Shown here piece after piece: positions 55,157-61,439 of a stretch of 61,439 nt of DNA. Positions within the stretch are counted from its first letter, which is position 1, and every line of letters begins with the position of its first letter. Below the pieces are notes generated by a model that ran no database searches, was not told where the DNA came from, and worked only from the letters and a program-made list of their open reading frames with translations. The translations under genes were made by a program, and so were the position numbers. Origin of the DNA: JAKAQB01 sp027320105 (lineage in GTDB: Bacteria > Actinomycetota > Acidimicrobiia > Acidimicrobiales > Palsa-688); assembly GCA_027320105.1 (NCBI GenBank), contig DAHVMA010000008.1, positions 1 through 61,439 of the forward strand. The letters run 5' to 3'.

Positions 55157-55942
55157 TCAGATCGGGTGGCTCTGGAGGTACTGCGCCACCGGTGCCCCAG
55201 CCAGCACGGTGAGCACCGAGCCGGCGGCCAGGAAGACGCCGTAGGGCATGGGCGTCTTGCGCTGCATCCGGCCCGTGCCGAGGAGGAAGGCGGCCACGAC
55301 GATCCCGGCCAGGTTGGCCACCAGGAAGCCGATGAGGGCGTAGTCGGGACCCAGCCATCCGAGCACCAGGCCGATGGCGCCGGCGAGGCGCACGTCGCCG
55401 TAGCCCAGCCACCGGGGGTTCACCCGGTTGAGGACCCAGAACAGGCCGAAGGCGACTGCGGCGCACACCGCGCCGGCGGCAAGCCGTCCCCAGCGCCCGG
55501 TCGTAGCACTGTCCACCAGGAGCAGGCTCCCGCTCAGGACGGCGGTGACGTAGACGATGCGGCGGGGGAGCAGGTAGCGCTCCAGGTCGACGCAGGCGAG
55601 GGCGATGAGCCCGGCGACGAAGGCGTCGACCGCCGGCGTCGCCCAGGACCAGCCGAACCGCACGGCGACAGCCGTGAAGAGGGCTGCTGTGCCCGCTTCG
55701 ACGATCGGGTAGCGAGCCGAGATGGGGGCCTGGCAGCGACGGCAACGTCCCCGCAGCACCATCCAGGAAACGACGGGGATGTTGTCGCGCGCCGCGATCG
55801 TCGCTCCGCACCCGGGGCACGCCGAGCGGGGACGGACCAGCGACTGCCCGAGCGGCACCCGGTGGACCACGACGTTGAGGAACGACCCGATGGACAGCCC
55901 CGCCAGGGCGGATGCGACGGCGAGTGCGACGGCTGCGGTCAC
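55157..55942 (-). CDS. pilD: Prepilin peptidase/N-methyltransferase PilD
   Basis: A 261-residue integral membrane aspartic protease that cuts prepilin leaders and methylates the new N-terminus. N-terminal marks: GLSIGSFLNVVVHRVPLGQS, and the zinc tetracysteine CPGC plus CRRC. The catalytic aspartates are in LIALACVDLERYLLP and NPRWLGYGDVRLAGAIG. Eight hydrophobic segments are visible. It is the likely processing enzyme for the pilin encoded at 40556. The GTG start lies 34 bases after the surface-protein gene on the same strand. Confidence 0.94.
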   Translation of the reverse strand: MTAAVALAVASALAGLSIGSFLNVVVHRVPLGQSLVRPRSACPGCGATIAARDNIPVVSWMVLRGRCRRCQAPISARYPIVEAGTAALFTAVAVRFGWSWATPAVDAFVAGLIALACVDLERYLLPRRIVYVTAVLSGSLLLVDSATTGRWGRLAAGAVCAAVAFGLFWVLNRVNPRWLGYGDVRLAGAIGLVLGWLGPDYALIGFLVANLAGIVVAAFLLGTGRMQRKTPMPYGVFLAAGSVLTVLAGAPVAQYLQSHPI

Positions 55943-55976
55943 GGAGGGCTCCGGCGTTGGGTGGTGGTCGACGACG

Positions 55977-57800
55977 TCAGTGGCGGGAGCCGGCGAAGTG
56001 CCTCGGTCGATGGTCCCCGAGGCCGGCGCCGGTGGGTGGCGTCACGAAGATGGGCGCGAGGAGGTCCTCGAGCGGCCGGTCGAAGCAGGCCTCGGCAGCG
56101 CTGTGGGCCATCTCCCACCCCTCGGGCTCGAACACCACCACCTCGGCATCGGTCGCTCCGGCGAGCTTCGCCGGCGACCGCACGCTCATGGGCCCGGCGC
56201 GAAGCGGTGTGCCGGGCGAGGAGGGCTCGAGCGCCGGCGCAGGGGCGGCGCCGGGTGTGGTCATCGCCAGCCGGGAACGGCGGCGCGGCCGGCTGGTCAC
56301 GACCACGCCGGCTCCGAGCAGCAGTGCCGTCATCGCCATCTCCAACTCGAGGCCGGCGTTGGCACCGGTGTAGGGCAGGGACGTCGCGGCCAGCGCGCCG
56401 CTCGACGCCGTGGCCGTCGACGTGGCGGCCGTCGTCGCCGTGGCGGTGGTGGTCGTCGTCGTGGTCGTCGTCGACGAGCCGCTTCCCGAGCTCGAGCCGT
56501 TGCCCCCGGATCCAAACGGGTCGGGCGTGGTCGTCGGCGGCGTCGACGGCCGCTGCGGTGAGCCCGACTTGTGACCCGGCCGGGGGGTGCTCCAAGAGGC
56601 GAGGTGCTCCACGGTGAGCGCTACCGCCGGCGCGTCGTGTGCCCGGCCGGCGCCTGCCCGTCCTGTGGCGGTGACGAGCCAACTGCCGCGGGGGCCGCCG
56701 TGGTCCTCGGCGTACACGGCGAAGCGCTCGATGACGCGGGCGTCGGCGCGCACGGTCCCGAGCCGCCAGGTGAGGACCGTGAACGGCTGCAGGCGCCCGG
56801 CGTTGGGGTGGGCCTGGGTGGTGGGCACAGCAGTGGTGGGCACAGGAGCGGTGGGCACAGGAGCGGTGGGCACCGGTTGGGTGATGGACACCGTTTGGAC
56901 GGTCGACGGCAGCGGGGGGGTCGGCGGCGGGATGGACGTCGAGGGGGTGGACGTCGAGGGGGTGGACGCCGGCGGGATGGACGCCGGCGGGATGGCGGTC
57001 GCGGGGAGGAGGGTCGGGGCGGCCGGAGCGTCGAGCACCGGGACCTTGGGGCGCTGCGGCAGGGTCGGCAACGTGGCGTGGCTGACGACGGGCGCCTCGC
57101 AGCGGACTGCGGGCGGGCAGTGGCCGACCCCAACGCCGGCGGGCAGGTAGGCGCGCACGACCACGCCGGTCGTCGCCTGCCTCGGGTTGCCGGTGACGGC
57201 GACGGTCTCCACGCCGGCGCGGCGCGAGGTGCTCACGGCGAACGGAACGACGTGGGCGACGGCGCGGGCCGTGGCCACGCCTTGCAGCTCCGCCGCCTGG
57301 GGGCCGGCGGCGGCCACCGCCCTCGCGCCGACCGGGGCCTCCGCTTCGGAGACGGCGACGAACGACGACCACACCTCACCGGCCCGACCGGTGGGGTGGA
57401 CCGTGAAGTCGAGGACCACACCCTCGTGGCCGGCCGGAAGGCCGGACCACACGAGCTCGGTGGCACCGCCGCCCTGGAGCACGATGTGGGGGGCGGGCAC
57501 CGCCAGGACCCGGTCGCCGCTGCGCAGGGTGACGGAGTGGGGGACGTAGGCGACGCCGCCGGGCAGCTCGGCGCCCACGGCGAGCCGGCCGAGGGGCACC
57601 GTCGCCCCACGGTCACGGACGGTCACCGACACACGGGCGTCGCGGCCGAGGACAGACGGCCCGAGGGCGAGGTGGGCAGCCAGGGCGGTCAGCGACGGGG
57701 CCGGCTGGCCCCCGGCCAGCGCGGCCGTGCCGGTGAGGGCGGCGCCGGTGAGGGCGCAGGCCCCGCAGAGGCGGATGAGTTTGCGGCTGTGAGCGTGCAT
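55977..57800 (-). CDS. Secreted Pro/Thr-rich surface protein with LPYTG motif and cytoplasmic tail
   Basis: The predicted protein has 607 residues. Signal peptide RKLIRLCGACALTGAALTGT sits near the start. Two extracellular beta-rich parts resemble DUF11-type repeats; a long Pro/Ser/Thr linker with PVPTAP and PPASTPSTS repeats separates them. A Ser/Thr/Gly stalk follows, then SLPYTGANAGLELEMAMTAL, a membrane helix and RPRRRSR, the order of a sortase signal. Unlike normal sortase substrates, about 85 residues follow the basic stop, including DAEVVVFEPEGWEMAHSAAE. ATG 57800 is preceded by GGGAGGAG. Function unknown; possibly an adhesin or wall-anchored sensor. Confidence 0.7.
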   Translation of the reverse strand: MHAHSRKLIRLCGACALTGAALTGTAALAGGQPAPSLTALAAHLALGPSVLGRDARVSVTVRDRGATVPLGRLAVGAELPGGVAYVPHSVTLRSGDRVLAVPAPHIVLQGGGATELVWSGLPAGHEGVVLDFTVHPTGRAGEVWSSFVAVSEAEAPVGARAVAAAGPQAAELQGVATARAVAHVVPFAVSTSRRAGVETVAVTGNPRQATTGVVVRAYLPAGVGVGHCPPAVRCEAPVVSHATLPTLPQRPKVPVLDAPAAPTLLPATAIPPASIPPASTPSTSTPSTSIPPPTPPLPSTVQTVSITQPVPTAPVPTAPVPTTAVPTTQAHPNAGRLQPFTVLTWRLGTVRADARVIERFAVYAEDHGGPRGSWLVTATGRAGAGRAHDAPAVALTVEHLASWSTPRPGHKSGSPQRPSTPPTTTPDPFGSGGNGSSSGSGSSTTTTTTTTTATATTAATSTATASSGALAATSLPYTGANAGLELEMAMTALLLGAGVVVTSRPRRRSRLAMTTPGAAPAPALEPSSPGTPLRAGPMSVRSPAKLAGATDAEVVVFEPEGWEMAHSAAEACFDRPLEDLLAPIFVTPPTGAGLGDHRPRHFAGSRH

Positions 57801-57858
57801 GGGCTCCTCCCGTCCGCATATCGGCAGCCCATCCCAGGACCTGAAGGCTCGCCTCGGG

Positions 57859-57864
57859 TACACT
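57859..57864 (+). promoter_or_regulatory. Possible -10 element (TACACT) of the pyr operon
   Basis: TACACT fits TANNNT. A start near 57871 puts the PyrR-binding hairpin about ten bases into the mRNA, leaving a 45-base leader. The -35 is not recognisable. Confidence 0.4.
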
Positions 57865-57879
57865 CCCGGCCGCCGTGAA

Positions 57880-57899
57880 GCCGGTCCCGTGAGGCCGGC
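57880..57899 (+). promoter_or_regulatory. PyrR-binding hairpin in the pyrR leader
   Basis: The RNA GCCGG-UCCCGUGAGG-CCGGC forms a five-base-pair stem whose loop matches the PyrR recognition core (GUCC-N-G-N-GAGG-C). The AGGAGG ribosome site follows seven bases later. In Mycobacterium smegmatis PyrR is known to repress translation by binding such a site, and the close spacing here fits that mode rather than transcription attenuation; no terminator hairpin with a U-run is present. Confidence 0.65.
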
Positions 57900-57915
57900 A
57901 CGGACAGGAGGACGG

Positions 57916-58482
57916 ATGCCCGGCACCGAACGTGTTGCTGCGCCCCCGGACCGGGGCGTCTTCTTGCCCCGGACCACGGTGATGGAGCCCGCAGACCTGC
58001 AGCGGGCGGCGTGGCGGATGGCGCACGAGATCCTCGAGCGCAACCGCGGCACCGGCGGGCTCGTCGTGATCGGGCTGCAAAAGGGCGGGGTGTGGGTCGC
58101 GGAGCGCCTGGCCGGCATCGTGGCGGAGGTGGCCGGCGAGCCGGTGCCGTGCGGGACCCTCGACGTGACCCTCTACCGTGACGACATCGGCCTGCGACCC
58201 GTGCTCGCCGAGGCGGCCACAGAGATCCCCATCGACCTGGAGGGCCGGACGGTCGTTCTCGTCGACGACGTGCTGTACACGGGCCGGACGGTGCGCGCCG
58301 CTCTCAACGCGCTGGCGGACCACGGCCGGGCACGGGCGGTGCAGCTGGCTGTCGTGGTGGACCGCGGCCACCGGGAGCTCCCGATCCGCCCGGATTACGT
58401 GGGGAAAAACCTCCCGACTCGACGGGACGAGCTCGTGCACGTCAACGAGAGCGGGGTCGTCATAGGGGACATGGCCCCGTGA
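57916..58482 (+). CDS. pyrR: Pyr operon RNA-binding regulator/uracil phosphoribosyltransferase PyrR
   Basis: A 188-residue PRT-fold protein that senses UMP and binds pyr mRNA, and may convert uracil to UMP. Marks: RMAHEILERNRGTGGLVVIG, LQKGGVWVAERLAGIVAEVA, the PRPP loop VVLVDDVLYTGRTVRAAL near 118, and VVVDRGHRELPIRPDYVGKN. ATG 57916 follows AGGAGG and gives the usual length. The stop overlaps the pyrB GTG. Confidence 0.94.
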   Translation: MPGTERVAAPPDRGVFLPRTTVMEPADLQRAAWRMAHEILERNRGTGGLVVIGLQKGGVWVAERLAGIVAEVAGEPVPCGTLDVTLYRDDIGLRPVLAEAATEIPIDLEGRTVVLVDDVLYTGRTVRAALNALADHGRARAVQLAVVVDRGHRELPIRPDYVGKNLPTRRDELVHVNESGVVIGDMAP

Positions 58483-59411
58483 CGGCGCACCTGTTGTCCA
58501 TAACCGATCTGGGAGTCGACGGCATCGGCAAGGTCCTCCGCCTGGCCGACCGCTTCGTCGAGGTCAACGCCCGCCCGATCCCGAAGGTGCCCGCCCTGCG
58601 AGGCAAGACGGTGGCATCGCTGTTCTTCGAGGACTCGACGCGCACGCGCCTGTCGTTCGAGACCGCAGCCCGGCGGCTGTCGGCCGACGTGCTCACCTTC
58701 CCCGCAGGCAGCTCATCGCTCAGCAAGGGGGAGTCCCTCCGCGACACCGTCGAGACCGTCGAGGCCATGGGCGTGGACGCTCTCGTCGTGCGCCACAAGA
58801 GCTCCGGCGTGCCGTGGCAGGTCGCACGCTGGGCCCGGCGCGCCGCCGTGGTCAACGGGGGCGACGGTTGGCACGAGCACCCGACCCAGGCCCTCCTGGA
58901 CTGCTACACGGTCAGGGCCGAACGCCGCGCCCGCAACCTCGGCGACGATCTCGGCGGGTTGCACGTCGGCATCGTCGGCGACATCCGCCACAGCCGGGTG
59001 GCCCGCTCCGACGTGCTTGCGTTCAAAGCGCTCGGCGCCCGAGTCACGCTCGCGGCACCGCCGACCCTCCTGCCCCCGTCGCTCGAGGGATGGGACGTCG
59101 AGGTGAGCCACGACCTCGACGGCCTGCTCGGCAAGCTCGACGTCGTATACCTCCTGCGGCTCCAGAGCGAGCGCACGACCGAGGCGCTCCTGCCGTCGCT
59201 GCGCGAGTACACCGCCACCTACGGCCTGACCGCCGAACGGGCCCAGCGCCTCGACCCCGACACCCTGGTGATGCACCCCGGGCCGGTCAACCGCGGCGTC
59301 GAGATCGCCTCCGACGTCGCCGACCGCTCCGTGATCACCCACCAGGTGGCCAACGGGGTGGCGGTGCGCATGGCGGTCCTGTTCGCGCTGCTGGGAATGG
59401 CCGATGGCTGA
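58479..59411 (+). CDS. pyrB: Aspartate carbamoyltransferase catalytic subunit
   Basis: A 310-residue transferase making carbamoyl-aspartate. Carbamoyl-phosphate loop FFEDSTRTRLSFETAARRLS near 50, the SSSLSKGESLRDTVETVEAM loop, HEHPTQALLDCYTV, and the aspartate-binding LLRLQSERTTEALLPSLREY and VMHPGPVNRGVEI are present. No regulatory chain gene is seen. GTGA overlap with pyrR; the end overlaps pyrC by eight bases. Confidence 0.96.
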   Translation: MTAHLLSITDLGVDGIGKVLRLADRFVEVNARPIPKVPALRGKTVASLFFEDSTRTRLSFETAARRLSADVLTFPAGSSSLSKGESLRDTVETVEAMGVDALVVRHKSSGVPWQVARWARRAAVVNGGDGWHEHPTQALLDCYTVRAERRARNLGDDLGGLHVGIVGDIRHSRVARSDVLAFKALGARVTLAAPPTLLPPSLEGWDVEVSHDLDGLLGKLDVVYLLRLQSERTTEALLPSLREYTATYGLTAERAQRLDPDTLVMHPGPVNRGVEIASDVADRSVITHQVANGVAVRMAVLFALLGMADG

Positions 59412-60690
59412 GACCCTCGTGCTGCGTGGGGGGCGGGTCGTCGACGCGACGGGCACGCGCCCGGCCGACGTGGCCGTGGCCGGCGGGATCGTCACCGCCG
59501 TCGGCGCCGACCTCGAGCCGCCCGCCGGTGCCACGGCCCTCGACGCCACCGGCTGCCTCGTCGCCCCCGGTCTGGTCGACCTGCACACCCACCTGCGGGA
59601 GCCGGGGGGGGAGGAGGCCGAGACGATCGAGACCGGCGCCCGCGCCGCCGCCCTCGGCGGGTACACGGCCGTCGTCGCCATGCCCAACACAGAGCCGGCG
59701 GTGGACAGCGCTGCAGTCGTCACCCAGGTCCAGGACCTCGGCCGGCGAGCCGCCGTCGAGGTCGCCGTCGCCGGCGCCATAACCGTCGGCCGGCAGGGCA
59801 AGCGGCTCACCCCGATGGCGGAGATGGCGGCGCTCGGCGTGCACCTCTTCACCGACGACGGTGCCGGCGTCCAAGACGCCCGTCTCATGCGCCGCGCCCT
59901 CGAGTACGCCTCGGGCCTCGGCGTCGTCCTCGCCCAGCACTGCGAGGACGAGGCCCTCGCCGCCGGTGGCCAGATGCACGAGGGGGCCTGGGCGAGCCGG
60001 CTCGGGATCCCCGGCCAGCCCGCCGAGGCGGAGGAGCTGATGGTGGCGCGCGACATCGCCCTCTGCCGCCTGACCGGTGCGCCCGTCCACTTCCTGCACC
60101 TGTCCACGGCCGGGTCGGTCGCGCTCGTGAGGGCCGCCAAGGCCGGCGGCCTGCCGGTCACGGCTGAGGCGGCACCCCACCACTTCACGCTCACCGACGA
60201 GTCGGTGGCCTCCTACGACCCGGTGTTCAAGGTGAACCCCCCGCTGCGGGGCGCCAGCGACGTCGAGGCCGTGCGGGCCGGGCTCGCCGACGGCACACTC
60301 GACGCCATCGCCACCGACCACGCGCCCCACCCGCCGGAGGCCAAGGAGCTGCCCTTCGACCAGGCACCTCCCGGGATGCTGGGCCTCGAGACGGCCCTCG
60401 CCCTCGCCCTCTCCGAGCTGGCGCTGCCGCTCGAGGCACTCCTGGCGCTGCTGTCGTGGCGGCCGGCGCGCATCGCCGGCCTGGCCGCCACCCAGGGCGG
60501 CCCGGTCGCGGCGGGGCGGCCGGCCAACCTCTGCGTGATCGACCCGGAGGCCCGCTGGGTGGTGGACCCCGCCCGCAGCGCGAGCCGCAGCCGCAACACG
60601 CCCTACGCCGGCCGGAAGCTCACGGGCCGCGTCCGTCACACGGTGGCCGCCGGCATCGCCGTCGTCGTCGACGGGGAGGCGCGGCGATGA
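59404..60690 (+). CDS. pyrC: Dihydroorotase
   Basis: A 428-residue type I amidohydrolase closing the dihydroorotate ring. Metal ligands are visible: GLVDLHTHLREPGGEEAETI, later histidines in VLAQHCEDEALAAGG and VHFLHLSTAGSVALVRAAK, and the catalytic aspartate in IATDHAPHPPEAKELPFDQA. Length and order are normal. It is coupled to pyrB upstream and overlaps carA by four bases. Confidence 0.96.
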   Translation: MAETLVLRGGRVVDATGTRPADVAVAGGIVTAVGADLEPPAGATALDATGCLVAPGLVDLHTHLREPGGEEAETIETGARAAALGGYTAVVAMPNTEPAVDSAAVVTQVQDLGRRAAVEVAVAGAITVGRQGKRLTPMAEMAALGVHLFTDDGAGVQDARLMRRALEYASGLGVVLAQHCEDEALAAGGQMHEGAWASRLGIPGQPAEAEELMVARDIALCRLTGAPVHFLHLSTAGSVALVRAAKAGGLPVTAEAAPHHFTLTDESVASYDPVFKVNPPLRGASDVEAVRAGLADGTLDAIATDHAPHPPEAKELPFDQAPPGMLGLETALALALSELALPLEALLALLSWRPARIAGLAATQGGPVAAGRPANLCVIDPEARWVVDPARSASRSRNTPYAGRKLTGRVRHTVAAGIAVVVDGEARR

Positions 60691-61439
60691 GGCCGGAAGC
60701 GCTTCTCGTCCTGGCCGACGGGACCGAGCTCGAGGGTGAGGCGGTGGGCGTGTGGGGCGAGTCGCCGGCGACGGGGGAGGTGGTCTTCAACACCTCGCTG
60801 ACCGGCTACCAGGAGATCCTCACCGACCCGTCGTACGTCGGGCAGGTGGTGTGCTTCACCTACCCGCACATCGGCAACTACGGCGTGACCGACGAGGATA
60901 TGGAGAGCCGGGCGCCGGGTGCCGCCGGTGTCGTGCTCCGCGAGCTCACCCGCCGTCCGAGCAGCTGGCGGTCGACCGGGTCACTGCCCGACTTCCTCGC
61001 CGCCCGCAGCCTCCCCGGCATCGCTGGCGTCGACACCCGCCGCCTCACCCGCCACCTGCGGGAGCGGGGTGCGCTGCCGGCGGCGTTCGGTCCGGTGTCC
61101 CTGGGCGAGGACACCATCCGCGCCGCGGCCGCCACGGCCGCCGGCACCGATGGGCGCGACCTCGTGCGCCAGGTCACCACGAGCCAGCCGTACCGCTACG
61201 GCGACGGCCCCAGGCAGGTCGTCGCCTACGACTTCGGCATCAAGGCGACGATCCTGCGCCACCTGGCACGCGTCGCCACCGTCGAGGTCGTCCCGGCGAC
61301 GACGCCCGCCGCCGACGTCATCGCCCGCCGGCCCGACGGGGTCTTCCTCTCCAACGGGCCCGGCGACCCCGCAGCGCTCGGCTGGGCGGTCGACACCGTC
61401 CGCCAGCTCCTCGGTGCCGTCCCCGTCTTCGGGATCTGC
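60687..61439 (+). CDS. carA: Carbamoyl-phosphate synthase small chain, cut by the window end
   Basis: The first 251 residues of the glutaminase subunit that supplies ammonia for carbamoyl phosphate. The N-domain has GEVVFNTSLTGYQEILTDPS and YPHIGNYGVTDEDMESRAPG; the amidotransferase part begins with VVAYDFGIKATILRHLARVA and VFLSNGPGDPAAL. The catalytic cysteine lies beyond the window. ATG 60687 overlaps the pyrC stop as ATGA. carB would be expected next. Confidence 0.95.
   Translation, partial: MRPEALLVLADGTELEGEAVGVWGESPATGEVVFNTSLTGYQEILTDPSYVGQVVCFTYPHIGNYGVTDEDMESRAPGAAGVVLRELTRRPSSWRSTGSLPDFLAARSLPGIAGVDTRRLTRHLRERGALPAAFGPVSLGEDTIRAAAATAAGTDGRDLVRQVTTSQPYRYGDGPRQVVAYDFGIKATILRHLARVATVEVVPATTPAADVIARRPDGVFLSNGPGDPAALGWAVDTVRQLLGAVPVFGIC

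Overview
The window is very GC-rich and strongly GC3-biased, with many GTG starts and 4-bp stop/start overlaps. It carries genes for a mycothiol-type cysteine ligase, an F420-dependent reductase, phosphatidylinositol mannoside synthesis and an Ap4A-phosphorylase-like HIT protein. The order thrS-HIT-pgsA-patA-pimA ... pdxS-pdxT-yebC-ruvCAB-yajC-secDF-apt-rel matches the mycobacterial chromosome. The source is therefore an actinomycete. The type IV pilus operon set among shikimate genes, and the lack of most mycobacterial genes between these blocks, suggest a deep-branching lineage such as Acidimicrobiia; that last step is inference.

Layout. (1) 1-6.7 kb is a scarred accessory zone: an IS30 transposase end, a decayed IS256-type transposase, an enoyl-CoA hydratase, a frameshifted excisionase beside tRNA-Val, a class II aldolase, and an intact IS256-family element with a zinc-ribbon partner gene. 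That element sits between the ruins of a 2-hydroxyacid dehydrogenase and an FGGY kinase. (2) 6.7-30.5 kb is core: thioredoxin-like protein, F420 reductase, mshC, thrS, HIT, PI/PIM synthesis (pgsA, patA, pimA), a zinc-site-less M48 homologue, PLP synthase (pdxST), yebC, Holliday-junction genes ruvCAB, Sec accessory genes yajC-secD-secF, apt, rel, hisS, rarA and two small membrane or coiled proteins. (3) 30.5-46.8 kb: alaS-ruvX-mltG-aroE, then pilB-pilT-pilC-pilA-pilM-pilN-pilO, then aroC-aroK-aroB-aroQ. (4) 46.8-48.8 kb: a STAS-domain protein and a zinc alcohol dehydrogenase. (5) 48.8-53.0 kb is a decayed integrated element with a GNAT/DUF1778 toxin-antitoxin pair, a TraG/VirD4 fragment, an XRE regulator, a HigBA pair, small ORFs and the catalytic end of a tyrosine integrase. 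(6) 53.0-61.4 kb is core again: pepQ-efp-nusB, prepilin peptidase and an LPYTG surface protein on the minus strand, then pyrR-pyrB-pyrC-carA, with carA running off the window.

How the genes work together. The pilus genes form a nearly complete type IV pilus set: two ATPases, platform protein, pilin and the PilMNO alignment complex. The prepilin peptidase that would process the pilin lies 14 kb away. The shikimate genes on both flanks cover dehydroquinate synthase, dehydroquinase, shikimate dehydrogenase, shikimate kinase and chorismate synthase. The pyr operon has a recognisable PyrR-binding hairpin just before the pyrR ribosome binding site.

The most unusual signals are these. An almost identical 96-bp repeat with a 51-nt palindrome occurs twice, 33 kb apart. 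pilN has an amber codon where its start should be. TANNNT elements sit 6-7 nt before eight start codons, implying leaderless mRNAs. A 58-codon ORF is locked between aroE and pilB by overlaps at both ends. The element at 48.8-53 kb contains 32-bp direct repeats. No CRISPR array, rRNA or phage structural gene was seen.
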